Shown piece after piece: positions 23,705 to 32,382 of a DNA stretch of 41,032 bases. Made by a program: the position numbers and the translations under genes. The DNA is from a virus. Each line of letters starts with the position of its first letter. The first letter of the stretch is position 1. The notes beneath the pieces were generated by a model. That model saw nothing but the letters and a program-made list of their open reading frames with translations, did no database searches and had not been told where the DNA came from. The stretch lies in IMG/VR virus record IMGVR_UViG_3300028800_000028, positions 1 through 41,032 of that record; one strand, written 5' to 3'.

Positions 23705-26700
23705 TACTTTACACCTTTCGTTACGCTAATGGCACGCACATATGGGTTAGCCTTCGTATCAGGTGTATATTTCAGCAGCGTAGGAGCCTTAAACGCTCTA
23801 GCGTTGACCGGTTTCAATCCCGTATCAGGCGTAGGCTTCACAAACGATTCAGAGATTGTGCCGTAAGGTAGGCCAGCTGCTCTGTCGGCGGCAGCTGCAC
23901 TAGTGGAGCTACTGCCGCTTGAACCGCCGCTGCTGCCGTCACCGATGCCGAACTTGTCGAGGACACCGTTAGCATTAAGTTGGGCAGCGTACTTAGCAAG
24001 CGCAGCGCTATCAGAGGCACTGATATCGCCGTCGTTGTACTCGGTCTTGGTGGTGTTTTTGTACAACTCCACTAAACTTTGTGGCACATTATTTTGCTTG
24101 TTAGTCTGAGCCACGGCTGCATTGACATAAAGTGTACCGCCCGCCCCACTCCAAGCGCTGCTCATATCAGTATCATCCGTCGTCAAAGCACCTTGAGCCT
24201 GCTTCTGGTTGATGTTAGCCTCGTAGTAATTAGCAGCGTTATCGTTGTCTTGGAGCCAGACACTCTTTTGGCCGTCCGTACCCAGTGTAGAGTAAGTCTC
24301 CAGCGAGTTCTTATCCTGCTGTGATAGGCTTGTCGGGATATCTTTGTTGAGTGATGCCGCCAATTCAGTGTCGCCCTGCTTGACTAGCTGGCCCTGGACG
24401 GACGCAGAACTGACAGCAGTACCACCCTTGTTAAGCGTATCAACGGCACTGACGTAACTGCCCTGGTCTTTCGCGGAGAGCTTGGAGAAGTTTTGAATGT
24501 CGGTCTGGTCAGTGATGCCGTACTTCTTAAGCGTGCTAGTAGCCTGGAGGTATTTTTGCTGCTGAGGCTGCGTCTGCGTGCCCAGGATTGCCGCCGACTT
24601 AGTGGTGTAGTTGTTACCCAGCTTATTGGCGACGTTAGCTTCCTGCTCGCCGGTAAAGTCTTTAGGAAACGCCACACTAGAACCGTTTTGAGCGCCCTTA
24701 ACGTTGAGGATTGAAGCACCAGGAGTAGTAGGGCTAACGGCCATATCACCAGCAACATGAGGTTCGTACAGACCAAAAGTATTGCCTACTTTCTCAGCAA
24801 CAGAATGGCCGTTATTTGCAAACATATTCGTTACAGGAGTGACACCAAGGGCGTTATTCAGCCGAGCTTTGCCAGGATTAGCAGAGCTAGAGAACTTGTC
24901 ACCGTACTGGTCTACGCCCAGGATTTGCTCAGCAGCTGTTGGGATTATGGGATTCACATGATTTATAAAAGGGTTGTTGACCGCTAGCTGCTGGAACTGA
25001 CCGTTTTTAAGCTGATCTGCCGTCTTGATAATATCGTTAGGGACACTCAGGACTCCAGGCACGCTTCCGTAGGCTTGCTTATTGCCAGTAACTGCTTTCT
25101 GAGCCTGGTCGCCACCATAGACTATCCCTGCAGCTACAACAGCCCGAATCAGAGGCTTAGTATCGCCTTGAGCAAATCGTGTGAACAGCCGAGGAAAATT
25201 AGCGTTTTGGCGCATAAAGTAGTTCCAGAACATACCAAACTGAGCGTTACCATTCCCATATACGCTCTTGCCGCCCTGTGACTTGTTAATTCTTTGGGAC
25301 GCCTGTTCTGGTGTCAATTTGTCATCTTCGGTAAATTTCCTGAACATACCATAGCGTATCCGCAAGTCAAGATCTGACAACGCTTTTTCATTTAGCTTAG
25401 AAGCGCCATGAGTCAATTTAGATAAAACTCCTACCTGGTTTTTTCCAAAGCTAGGTGTATAAGTTCCCCCCTTACGCATCTCGTACAGTACATTGTCATC
25501 TAGCTTCGGGTCTGCAGCATACTTTGCATACTTCGCTCCAGCCTCTATAAAGGCATTCGCAGCCAAGTTTTTCCCATGCACTGTCGGGTTCATCGTGGTG
25601 AGCTGAACCAAGCCTGACGTAGCCTTATTGAAGCCTTTTGTCAATAGTCCAGTCTTATCAGGGGGAGGGGTCAAAGCGTCCTGAACCTTAGCTGCCGTTT
25701 TCTTATCAGTGTAAAAGGTATCGTCCTTGCCATCAGACCCCTTAATAGCCACGGGTGTAGTTTTCCCTGTAGGTCTATCCTCAACCTTAGACAACCCTAC
25801 CTTTTCAGGATTATTCTTGAGATAGTCGGCGGCATCGGCTCGGTCTTTTTGGGCAAGCGTGTCTTTAACATAGGTCGTTAAGGCATCTTTCGGAGCCTGG
25901 AGCTTAACACCAGCATTACGCAACTCACGGCTGGTAGCAGGCGAGTAACTATAAGTCTTTTTGCCATCTGTATAGCCTCCCTTACCATCAGGTCTTAACC
26001 CTAGCTTCGGGTCATCAGCATCACCAACAATAGTATTCCCTTTTTCATCGGTAAATTTACCCATTGAGCTGTTCTCCGAAAAACGAGAACCAGTATTGAG
26101 CACGTCTTCAAGGTTCTGGACTTTACCCTTTGAAACGGTCTTAACCACATCGCTAGCTGAGCCTGGTGCTCTGACCTGTGGAAAGTGATTCTCACGGCTC
26201 TGGTAATCAGTACTCAAGTTAGTACGACTAACATCCGAGGGTTTTTCTACGTCATTCACTAATGATTTGACAACCGTACTCTCTTTGTCACTCAATCCTT
26301 TGGTGCTTCCGGTCTGTATAGCATGTTCTATGTTTCCAGCCTCAGTGTCTGTCAAATGAGTTCCAAACCGCTCTCCGAGAGTCTTCGCGAGTTGGTCGCC
26401 TGGACGGGCGTTAAGCTTATCAATTACAGTACCCAGGGCATCATTAGGCTTAACTCCTTCTCCGGCACCAAAATCACGGGGATTTTCCAGAGTATTACGA
26501 ACCGCAGCAGCCGCATTCTGCAAATCCTGTCCTGTATCCCCTGTCTGCGTCAATGATGGAGTACCAACACTCGGCGTAGCTGCTGGAGCAACAGGCTCAG
26601 CCGGTACGCCAGGTTCAACAGCCGGAGCAGCAGGTGGTTTGACTCCTGTTTCAGTCGCATTGGGTGCCTTTTCAGGAGGTGCGTTTTTGTCGCCAGCTGG

Positions 26701-27606
26701 AGCATTAGCCGGTTCACCTGCTGCTTTCGTGCCTGACTCTACAATAGCTTTATCACCCGTTACCCCAGCAGTTTCATCGCTCACTCTACCTAAACCTCGA
26801 ATAACTGGCACTGCGTCACCCACACCGCCAAGCGCACCACCAAATGCTGCCCCAGTACCAAAAGATTTTGCAAGTTGTATAGGATTCACTTGGCCACTAG
26901 CAACTGAATTAGCATCATTAAAAGCACCACCAAGCACCGCATTTGAAGCAACTTTAGGCAATAATGCCTTCGCCAGAGTAGGCGCAGCTTCAGGAACTGC
27001 CTTGGACGCAACCCCCTCAAGCGCACTATCAGCTCCAGGAGCTACCCCCATTAGTAAAGCTTCGGCAGAATTACCAGCCAATTTCTCAAGCCCACCTTTC
27101 AGATTAGTACCTGATGCTCCTAAGCCTAATTGCTCATTACTCTTAATATTCTGAGCATTAGAAGCAGCTTGGTTGCCAGTGGCTTGGTCAATTAGACTTT
27201 TAGCCGGATTAACAATATCAGTATTCCCTAAGTAAACAGCTGGAGCCGCTATAGACTTACCGACATCCTCGGCACCATGCAAAAGATGCCCAAATAGCGA
27301 AGTAGATGGAGCGGAGTACGAGGTAGTGCCAATTTTAGCCGGTTCAGCTTGGGGTGGAGCTTGGGGCTGGTCGAGCGGTCCAGGAGCATTACCAAATGCC
27401 ACTGGGTGAATAGGCTGGATTTGTGGTTTAGCCATCTGGAGCACGGCTGGCATATTGAGTTTGGGCGCATTATTTTGAGGCGCAGAAATAGTAGGCGCTT
27501 GCTGCTGCTGTTGCTGCTTCTTTTTTTGGTCGCTATTGCCGCCACCGCCAAAGATGTCACTAACACCATTCCCTACGCTTGAGATTATATCTGAGAACAA
27601 ACCCAT
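23704..27606 (-). CDS. Very large internal virion / DNA-ejection protein, 1300 aa
   Basis: A 1300-residue protein, the largest of the window. The N-terminus (MGLFSDIISSVGNGVSDIFGGGGNSDQKKK) is followed by a glutamine run and Pro-rich linker (about 30-95), Ala/Gly-rich helices (115-275) that could insert in a membrane, a long Pro/Ala linker (285-355), a folded domain at about 640-850 (LTTMNPTVHGKNLAANAFIEAG...FGMFWNYFMRQNANFPRLFTRFAQGDTK) and a helical C-terminus. This fits a podovirus ejection protein that passes into the cell with the DNA. The 640-850 domain resembles large polyvalent-protein domains (memory-based). Confidence 0.65.
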   Translation of the reverse strand: MGLFSDIISSVGNGVSDIFGGGGNSDQKKKQQQQQQAPTISAPQNNAPKLNMPAVLQMAKPQIQPIHPVAFGNAPGPLDQPQAPPQAEPAKIGTTSYSAPSTSLFGHLLHGAEDVGKSIAAPAVYLGNTDIVNPAKSLIDQATGNQAASNAQNIKSNEQLGLGASGTNLKGGLEKLAGNSAEALLMGVAPGADSALEGVASKAVPEAAPTLAKALLPKVASNAVLGGAFNDANSVASGQVNPIQLAKSFGTGAAFGGALGGVGDAVPVIRGLGRVSDETAGVTGDKAIVESGTKAAGEPANAPAGDKNAPPEKAPNATETGVKPPAAPAVEPGVPAEPVAPAATPSVGTPSLTQTGDTGQDLQNAAAAVRNTLENPRDFGAGEGVKPNDALGTVIDKLNARPGDQLAKTLGERFGTHLTDTEAGNIEHAIQTGSTKGLSDKESTVVKSLVNDVEKPSDVSRTNLSTDYQSRENHFPQVRAPGSASDVVKTVSKGKVQNLEDVLNTGSRFSENSSMGKFTDEKGNTIVGDADDPKLGLRPDGKGGYTDGKKTYSYSPATSRELRNAGVKLQAPKDALTTYVKDTLAQKDRADAADYLKNNPEKVGLSKVEDRPTGKTTPVAIKGSDGKDDTFYTDKKTAAKVQDALTPPPDKTGLLTKGFNKATSGLVQLTTMNPTVHGKNLAANAFIEAGAKYAKYAADPKLDDNVLYEMRKGGTYTPSFGKNQVGVLSKLTHGASKLNEKALSDLDLRIRYGMFRKFTEDDKLTPEQASQRINKSQGGKSVYGNGNAQFGMFWNYFMRQNANFPRLFTRFAQGDTKPLIRAVVAAGIVYGGDQAQKAVTGNKQAYGSVPGVLSVPNDIIKTADQLKNGQFQQLAVNNPFINHVNPIIPTAAEQILGVDQYGDKFSSSANPGKARLNNALGVTPVTNMFANNGHSVAEKVGNTFGLYEPHVAGDMAVSPTTPGASILNVKGAQNGSSVAFPKDFTGEQEANVANKLGNNYTTKSAAILGTQTQPQQQKYLQATSTLKKYGITDQTDIQNFSKLSAKDQGSYVSAVDTLNKGGTAVSSASVQGQLVKQGDTELAASLNKDIPTSLSQQDKNSLETYSTLGTDGQKSVWLQDNDNAANYYEANINQKQAQGALTTDDTDMSSAWSGAGGTLYVNAAVAQTNKQNNVPQSLVELYKNTTKTEYNDGDISASDSAALAKYAAQLNANGVLDKFGIGDGSSGGSSGSSSTSAAAADRAAGLPYGTISESFVKPTPDTGLKPVNARAFKAPTLLKYTPDTKANPYVRAISVTKGVK

Positions 27607-27607
27607 G

Positions 27608-28030
27608 CTATTTATGCTCCTCTAGGTAGTCTACAAGCTTTTGGCAATAATCTACATCTTCAACAATCGACAGCGCCATGTTACATTTTCTACACAAAAA
27701 CTTTCGGATAGCCCCTGTCGTATGATTATGGTCGAGACATAATTCAGTGCCTCGGCCAGCACCCGCAGTGGCCCCGCATATATAACATCGGTGGTCTTGA
27801 AGCTCTTTAAGGTTTCGATACTCCTCTAGAGTAATGCCATAAGCCTTTCTTACATTACAGTTAGCAGTCCTGTCTTTGTTAGAATAATAAGCATTCTTAT
27901 TCCTAGTAATTGCAGAAGTGTCTCTACATCCACTACAAAGAGACTGATACTCTTTCTTGTATCGAGTCCCATAACCCTGGTACCTTAGAGCCAAGTTTTT
28001 CTTGCATCTTACACATAGAGGTCGCCCCAT
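27608..28030 (-). CDS. Endonuclease VII-family homing nuclease
   Basis: A 140-residue protein. An N-terminal zinc region (CVRCKKNLALRY...CSGCRDTSA) precedes NVRKAYGITLEEYRNLKELQDHRCYICGATAGAGRGTELCLDHNHTTGAIRKFLCRKCNMAL (about 57-118), the full signature of the endonuclease VII family (YGIT..EY, CxIC, LDHNHxTGxxRxxLCxxCN). These cut branched DNA or act as free-standing homing nucleases. Strong AGGAGG ribosome site, so it is translated from the late mRNA. It lies 1 base before the 1300-residue gene. Confidence 0.9.
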   Translation of the reverse strand: MGRPLCVRCKKNLALRYQGYGTRYKKEYQSLCSGCRDTSAITRNKNAYYSNKDRTANCNVRKAYGITLEEYRNLKELQDHRCYICGATAGAGRGTELCLDHNHTTGAIRKFLCRKCNMALSIVEDVDYCQKLVDYLEEHK

Positions 28031-28038
28031 ACAACCTC

Positions 28039-28965
28039 CTAAGAATTATCTTTAGTGATAGACAGCGCTGAATTAGTTGGTGTCAAGCCAGCTGCTGGAG
28101 CTACCGGCGTGGTGCTGGGCTGGTTGTTCGCGAGCTTAACCGTGAACGGACTATTCGCTCCATAAGACGCCGTAGTAGCCTGCGAAACCGGAGTGACAGT
28201 AGGAGCAATGGGAGATATGGGAGCAGTATTAGCGACAGCAAGAGGCAGGTATTGTTTATACAATGAAGTATCACCAATGCTATTTGCTTGGTCGAGCAAG
28301 TCCTGGTACCCAGTAGCCTGTGCGCTCTTCTTATCAGCGTCGAGTGCTGTACCCAAATTAGCATTATCCTGATTATAGCCATTATCATAGCCAAGTTGTG
28401 CTTGCTGAATCGCGTTCTTGTTCGTTTCGTAGGTCTGATTGCCTGAACCGATATCGTTATTAGTAGTGTTAGCAACTGCACGTCCGGCCAGAATAGAGCC
28501 AGTACCGTTCAACGCACCGAGACTAGCGAGTACAGCATCAAGCCCCTGTAACCCTTGCGCACCAGCTGTCTCTGCTTGCTGGACTGATTGGGCACGACCC
28601 TCAGTATTATTGACGAGTTGAGTACCATATTGTGCATCACCGTTTGCCTGGTTCGCGTTATTCGTTGCGAGAGCCGTGTTGTAGTTACCTGTATATCCAG
28701 CAATATCGTTAGCGATAGACTGGAGCACCCCGTTGATAACGTCAGGAGAGAGAGTGCCGCCACCACCACTTGTAGTATTGCCTGAAACAGTAGCGCCACC
28801 TGTGGGCGCAGGCTGAGCGGTAGGAGCAGCAACTGCCGGTTTATTAGTCGGCACACTAATCGTATCAGTGTTTGGAGTATTAGATACCCCTAGAAAAGTA
28901 CCACTTGGTTGTGGTGCAAGACTAATGCTACCTGTATTGGGAGTATTGAGTACTGCCAATGCCAT
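28039..28965 (-). CDS. Internal virion protein, 308 aa
   Basis: A 308-residue protein of low complexity at both ends: an N-terminal Thr/Pro/Ala region with a repeated NTPNTxxIS motif (LNTPNTGSISLA and SNTPNTDTISVP), a helical Gln/Asn/Ala-rich middle (about 80-235) and a Pro/Thr-rich tail. It directly precedes the 1300-residue ejection protein in transcription order, so it is probably a second ejection/internal protein. Ribosome site AGCAGG. Confidence 0.6.
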   Translation of the reverse strand: MALAVLNTPNTGSISLAPQPSGTFLGVSNTPNTDTISVPTNKPAVAAPTAQPAPTGGATVSGNTTSGGGGTLSPDVINGVLQSIANDIAGYTGNYNTALATNNANQANGDAQYGTQLVNNTEGRAQSVQQAETAGAQGLQGLDAVLASLGALNGTGSILAGRAVANTTNNDIGSGNQTYETNKNAIQQAQLGYDNGYNQDNANLGTALDADKKSAQATGYQDLLDQANSIGDTSLYKQYLPLAVANTAPISPIAPTVTPVSQATTASYGANSPFTVKLANNQPSTTPVAPAAGLTPTNSALSITKDNS

Positions 28966-28967
28966 GA

Positions 28968-29147
28968 CTATTTACCTGCTAATTTCTCAAAAGTCTGTGC
29001 TAGACGAGCTTCCTTGCCTAATTTGCCACCAGCAGACGATTTCTCAGCAGCATACTTTGGTACGCTCATGCCAGCTTTCTTAGCCTTAGCTGTGAATAAG
29101 CCTTTGTGAGAAGGGATTACCGCGCTTTGCATCCATTTATTTGCCAT
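28968..29147 (-). CDS. Small basic virion-region protein, 59 aa
   Basis: A 59-residue basic protein (MANKWMQSAVIPSHKGLFTAKAKKAGMSVPKYAAEKSSAGGKLGKEARLAQTFEKLAGK). Small basic proteins with this MANKWMQ...KAKKAGMSVxxYA...ARLAQT pattern occur in many phages beside structural genes, function unknown. The ATG at 29147 is preferred to one 6 bases upstream because TACAAT ends exactly 6 nt before it. Confidence 0.7.
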   Translation of the reverse strand: MANKWMQSAVIPSHKGLFTAKAKKAGMSVPKYAAEKSSAGGKLGKEARLAQTFEKLAGK

Positions 29148-29153
29148 AAGCAA

Positions 29154-29182
29154 ATTGTACTACAACATAGGTGCGCCTTCAA
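29154..29182 (-). promoter_or_regulatory. Leaderless promoter of the internal virion gene block
   Basis: On the - strand TTGAAG (29177-29182), 17-bp spacer, TACAAT (29154-29159), then TTGCTT and the ATG at 29147: 6-nt spacing. Lies inside the end of the HNH gene. Confidence 0.65.
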
Positions 29183-29405
29183 TCTTAGTCTTAATTCTAT
29201 GACAATTTTCGCAAAGCATTTGGAAATTCGACTTGTCCCAATAGGGGCCGTCATAGCGCCACATTGGGATGATATGGTCTATTGACCGCTTAATTCGAGG
29301 CACCCAGTCGCCGCAGATACGACAAAATCTGAATCGGTTTAAATAGGTTTTACGTTCAGCTTTAAATAAGGGGTCGCTATCAGCCTCTTTATGGTAGCTT
29401 GACAT
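29160..29405 (-). CDS. HNH endonuclease, 81 aa
   Basis: A compact HNH protein with CRICGDWVPRIKRSIDHIIPMWRYDGPYWDKSNFQMLCENCHRIKTKIEG. The CxxC...DHI...N...LCxxCH pattern is the minimal HNH fold seen in McrA-type and packaging-associated nucleases. The ATG at 29405 has AAAAAGGG before it and is chosen over a GTG at 29426. It overlaps the end of the 175-residue gene. Unlike the others, its size and place near the head of the late operon would also fit an HNH nuclease that helps packaging. Confidence 0.8.
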   Translation of the reverse strand: MSSYHKEADSDPLFKAERKTYLNRFRFCRICGDWVPRIKRSIDHIIPMWRYDGPYWDKSNFQMLCENCHRIKTKIEGAPML

Positions 29406-29916
29406 TTCTTTTACCCTTTTTCCCACTCTGGTGTTTGAAGTTCACCTGGGCAAATTTCTTCTCCACGTTTTCAGGCAGTGTCGGGTAGTAGTATTTGCTC
29501 TTGGTGTCTTTGAGGTCACGAATCCAGTACTTGACCAGCTTGCCCTCGTTAATCAGCAGCTGCAACGCTACCTTCGAGACAGTCAGCGGAGCACCTACCC
29601 AGATAAATAGGTTCTCTTCCAAGATATCCTCTTGTACGCTGTTCAAATTGGTGATGGTTTCCATCATTATGCCTTTGATACGCTTAATGTCTTTACCAAA
29701 ATCAGCATCCACTTCGGGGCATTTTACCACCGTAATATTTTTCCAAAATGCTTTCATGCGGTCAGAGGTGAATAGCCCCTTTTTCTCACCGTAAAACAAG
29801 CCATTAACGATAAGCGAAGCTGGAATCTTAAACTCTAAAGCTATCGCGTCAACGTCATCCTTTGGGTTGTAGTACGAGTAAAATGCCAGAATGTTGGCTA
29901 CTTGGTCGCTATTCAT
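29389..29916 (-). CDS. Hypothetical protein, 175 aa, at head of late block
   Basis: A 175-residue protein with a basic tail (FKHQSGKKGKRNVKLP). Residues about 20-45 (DDVDAIALEFKIPASLIVNGLFYGEKKGLF) look like a helix-turn-helix and the region LTVSKVALQLLINEGKLVKYWIRDLKDTKSKYYYP like a winged helix, so DNA binding is plausible. It could be a late regulator or a small packaging protein. Ribosome site AAAGG. No family recognised. Confidence 0.55.
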   Translation of the reverse strand: MNSDQVANILAFYSYYNPKDDVDAIALEFKIPASLIVNGLFYGEKKGLFTSDRMKAFWKNITVVKCPEVDADFGKDIKRIKGIMMETITNLNSVQEDILEENLFIWVGAPLTVSKVALQLLINEGKLVKYWIRDLKDTKSKYYYPTLPENVEKKFAQVNFKHQSGKKGKRNVKLP

Positions 29917-29939
29917 TAAATTTGCCTTTCTAATTATGT

Positions 29940-30323
29940 TTAGTGTCTATGTATATTAGCATGACACGATTGGCATAACCACTGTACCTCAAGAGCCTTT
30001 TCATAATCGGTATGATGGGCTTCTATACGTTTATCATTTTCACCACATAATGAACATGATAACGGTTTTTCAATGTAACCAATCGTCACTGCATAAGCTA
30101 CAAGATGCCTAGCCATAGATTTTCTTGGATTGCTCTCGCGGCTCTTTTTCGCAGCAGCCAACATCCTTTTTTTACCCTCAGCAGTGCTAACATATTTTCG
30201 ATGATATCTGGTATTGCACTCACGGCATTTGTAATACTGAATAGTCTTAGTAGGATTTTTGGAACTTTTTAGCAAAGGTACATCTGTCCTCTTACACGTA
30301 TTGCAATATCTCTTATGAACCAT
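29940..30323 (-). CDS. HNH endonuclease, 127 aa, divergent from GH130-like gene
   Basis: A 127-residue endonuclease with an N-terminal zinc ribbon (CNTCKRTDVPLL...YYKCRECNTRYH) and a C-terminal HNH core LSCSLCGENDKRIEAHHTDYEKALEVQWLCQSCHANIHRH (about 88-127). The HxD/HH and W.C..CH pattern is that of a compact HNH nuclease. Start is divergent from the gene at 30363, with a TATAAT 8 nt before the ATG. Confidence 0.85.
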   Translation of the reverse strand: MVHKRYCNTCKRTDVPLLKSSKNPTKTIQYYKCRECNTRYHRKYVSTAEGKKRMLAAAKKSRESNPRKSMARHLVAYAVTIGYIEKPLSCSLCGENDKRIEAHHTDYEKALEVQWLCQSCHANIHRH

Positions 30324-30327
30324 AATG

Positions 30328-30356
30328 TTACATTATAACATGTCATATGCTACAAT
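30328..30356 (+). promoter_or_regulatory. Leaderless promoter of the GH130-like gene at 30363
   Basis: TTACAT (30328-30333), 17-bp spacer, extended -10 TGC-TACAAT (-10 box 30351-30356), then 6 bases to the ATG at 30363. The whole intergenic region is only 39 bp and holds promoters in both directions. Confidence 0.75.
30332..30337 (-). promoter_or_regulatory. -10 box of HNH gene 30323
   Basis: TATAAT on the - strand, 8 nt before the ATG, giving a leader of about 0-2 bases. The -35 is weak. It overlaps the divergent promoter for 30363, so the two would compete. Confidence 0.55.
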
Positions 30357-30362
30357 ACTTCC

Positions 30363-31301
30363 ATGTGGAAAGAAACAATAAGCTTACTAACAGCAAGAAT
30401 CACCATCTTGCCAGAGAACGACCCCAAAAAGCCTTACTACAACCCAAGCCTGGTGCGCTACAAGGGAAAGCTCTTAATAAGCATCCGCAGTAGCACCTGG
30501 ACACTCGGCCCCGGTGGTCGCTACACCAGTCTCACGCAGGACAAACTGCACACTGACGTGTTGCTCGGTGAGCTGGATGAGAAAACGCTTACCGTTAAAA
30601 ACCTCCGAAAATTGGCCTATAAGGGCGAAACGAACGATTATATCGACAATACCGGCTTAGAGGACGCAAGATTGTTCGTTCGGGATGACAAGCTCTATGC
30701 CATCGGCTGCTGCATGTCCGACACCAACCGAGCCGCCGAGACAGTTTTTATGGCAATCGGTGAAGTCAAAGGCGACGAACTATGGATGCAAGGTGTCATG
30801 CCAAAACCGTACAAAGACCGCATCGAAAAGAATTGGACACCGCCAGAGGTAGCCACTGACAAATTCGACTACATCTACTCGCCTACCCAAACGATTAAGG
30901 ATAATGTACTCCAGGGCGAAATTGAGTACCACGGGCTGTTGCATGGCGGCTCACCCGCTCTTGAATGGGAAGGCGGTTGGCTGACGTTCCAGCACAAAAT
31001 ACACCGCGCTCAGCTGCCCGGCACTACCGGCCTACGCCAATACTGCAACTACGCCATCAAGCACAATGCTGACGGTATCGCCACGGAAATTAGCCAGGGC
31101 TTCTTGCTCTTCGCTGACAACTGCGTTGAATTTATCTCTGGTGCCATCAAAGCCTCCGATGGACAGCTGCTAATCGGCATGGGTTATGGAGACGCGCATG
31201 CAGTACTTGCCGTAATCAACCCAGACGATTTACACTTCGAGCCGTATGACCCGCGTAGCGAAGCGATCAGGGCTTACTTACCGGATGTACGTCAAAAATA
31301 G
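30363..31301 (+). CDS. GH130-like five-bladed beta-propeller protein, copy 1
   Basis: A 312-residue protein resembling GH130 mannoside phosphorylases/hydrolases. Motifs are YNPSLV (26-31), GLEDARLF (98-105, carrying the family's catalytic-acid ED pair and R103), EKNWTPP (155-161), YSPTQTIK (172-179) and HGGSPALEWEGGWLTFQHKI (194-213). A paralogue at 34576-35559 has the same motifs in the same order. GH130 enzymes split beta-mannosides, usually with phosphate; activity here is inferred. It is a lone + strand gene with its own promoter, overlapping the VRR-NUC gene tail to tail by 35 bp. Confidence 0.72.
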   Translation: MWKETISLLTARITILPENDPKKPYYNPSLVRYKGKLLISIRSSTWTLGPGGRYTSLTQDKLHTDVLLGELDEKTLTVKNLRKLAYKGETNDYIDNTGLEDARLFVRDDKLYAIGCCMSDTNRAAETVFMAIGEVKGDELWMQGVMPKPYKDRIEKNWTPPEVATDKFDYIYSPTQTIKDNVLQGEIEYHGLLHGGSPALEWEGGWLTFQHKIHRAQLPGTTGLRQYCNYAIKHNADGIATEISQGFLLFADNCVEFISGAIKASDGQLLIGMGYGDAHAVLAVINPDDLHFEPYDPRSEAIRAYLPDVRQK

Positions 31302-31578
31302 TTTCAAGTTCACTTCTAATCTCATCCCAATTCTCAGGAAAAACAATTTTGCAATACGACCAATCGTCTAGCTTGGCGATAGTTAATTCCTGCAACGCTT
31401 GAAACTTTGATTTCTCTGATGCCTTCACTTCCAATGCCCCCCAAAACCCTTCTTTGAAAAATATAATATCTGGGCACCCTACCGGGACACCAGCCCCAGG
31501 CTGAGTCTTAACGACATAGCTTCCTCGATATTTAAGCCAACGAATAATGTTAGCCTGTAAGGTAGCTTCTGTCATCAT
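31267..31578 (-). CDS. VRR-NUC domain nuclease
   Basis: A 103-residue PD-(D/E)xK nuclease of the VRR-NUC family: E4 and Q8 in the first helix, GCPDI (D37), EVK (E50, K52) and Q60. These stand-alone small domains are frequent in phage replication blocks and act as structure-specific or Holliday-junction-type nucleases. Ribosome site AGGAAGG. Overlaps the methyltransferase stop upstream and the GH130-like gene on the other strand. Confidence 0.88.
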   Translation of the reverse strand: MMTEATLQANIIRWLKYRGSYVVKTQPGAGVPVGCPDIIFFKEGFWGALEVKASEKSKFQALQELTIAKLDDWSYCKIVFPENWDEIRSELETIFDVHPVSKP

Positions 31579-32098
31579 ATGCCTTCCTGCTTAATTCAAA
31601 CAAACCTATATCATTCCTGGTAAGCGTTACCAGTTTGCAACCAAAATCTTGCAAGTTAATCGACCTATATACACCTTCGTCGGTGTTAGGCTTGTCTTTC
31701 ACCTGCGGATTGGTGCTGGCAATCAGCCATTTGCTGCCGGAGCTGTAGATTTTCTGCAATATTGCCCTAACCTCCGCGTTCGGCATGAAGTCGAACAGGT
31801 CTTTGCAGATTATCACGTCACTCTGTGGCATGGTGGCGCGAAGCGCATCAAAGCGTATAAATGCTACGCTAGGGTGATTCCGTTTATTGTCGTCAATCAG
31901 GTCGCCGCAGAGGTCAGCGCCGATATATTCGATGCCTGGGATGTCCCAAATATGACTCTGCCCACACCCCACTTCAAAGACCGTTTTCGCCTTAATTAGC
32001 TTAAGCATTTCAGGTAAATAGGTTATCGAGGAGCGTAGATTGTCTCCGTTATTATAGTTACGCTGCCAGATTATGGCACGTTCTGTGTGGCTAAGCAT
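31550..32098 (-). CDS. Class I SAM-dependent methyltransferase
   Basis: A 182-residue Rossmann-fold methyltransferase. Motif I is VFEVGCGQSHIWDI (about 39-52), motif II-like IEYIGADLCGDLIDDN, a motif III/IV region RFDALRATMPQSDVIICKDLFDFMPN (about 80-105). No DPPY/NPPY DNA-methylase motif is present, so the target is more likely a sugar, a small molecule or protein than adenine in DNA. Strong GGAGGAG ribosome site. Given the dehydratase and GH130-like genes, glycan methylation is one possibility (inference). Confidence 0.78.
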   Translation of the reverse strand: MLSHTERAIIWQRNYNNGDNLRSSITYLPEMLKLIKAKTVFEVGCGQSHIWDIPGIEYIGADLCGDLIDDNKRNHPSVAFIRFDALRATMPQSDVIICKDLFDFMPNAEVRAILQKIYSSGSKWLIASTNPQVKDKPNTDEGVYRSINLQDFGCKLVTLTRNDIGLFELSRKAYDDRSYLTG

Positions 32099-32118
32099 AA
32101 TATTTCTCCTCCCTCTTT

Positions 32119-32382
32119 TTATAACTTATACTGCTCAACATACTCGTTGCCCTTAGAGCTACGACACCATCCAGAGCCAGCCACTTCACCGTCTTCGGTC
32201 ATTAGCCCACGCCAAAACTCAATCATGTCGTGCTTTTTTAATTCTTTGATGGCGACCATGTTCTCAGGTGTCTTGCCGCCAATGCCGTTGTACCCCACGC
32301 AGTACTCGCTAGTCGAATACATTGCCACCAGTGCGTCCTCGGCTGCGACGCTAAGGAACCCACTCGATACTTTTTTACTCAT
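32119..32382 (-). CDS. Hypothetical protein, 87 aa
   Basis: A small protein (MSKKVSSGFLSVAAEDALVAMYSTSEYCVGYNGIGGKTPENMVAIKELKKHDMIEFWRGLMTEDGEV...) with ribosome site AGGAGAG before a doubled ATG; the second, at 32382, is better spaced. The mix of helices resembles a small globular enzyme inhibitor or winged-helix protein but nothing is recognised. It lies between replication and methyltransferase genes. Confidence 0.6.
   Translation of the reverse strand: MSKKVSSGFLSVAAEDALVAMYSTSEYCVGYNGIGGKTPENMVAIKELKKHDMIEFWRGLMTEDGEVAGSGWCRSSKGNEYVEQYKL

Noticed and set aside
26639-27154. 171-residue Ala/Pro-rich frame on the + strand
   Set aside because: Antisense shadow of the Ala/Gly/Pro-rich N-terminal part of the 1300-residue virion gene; no start signals.
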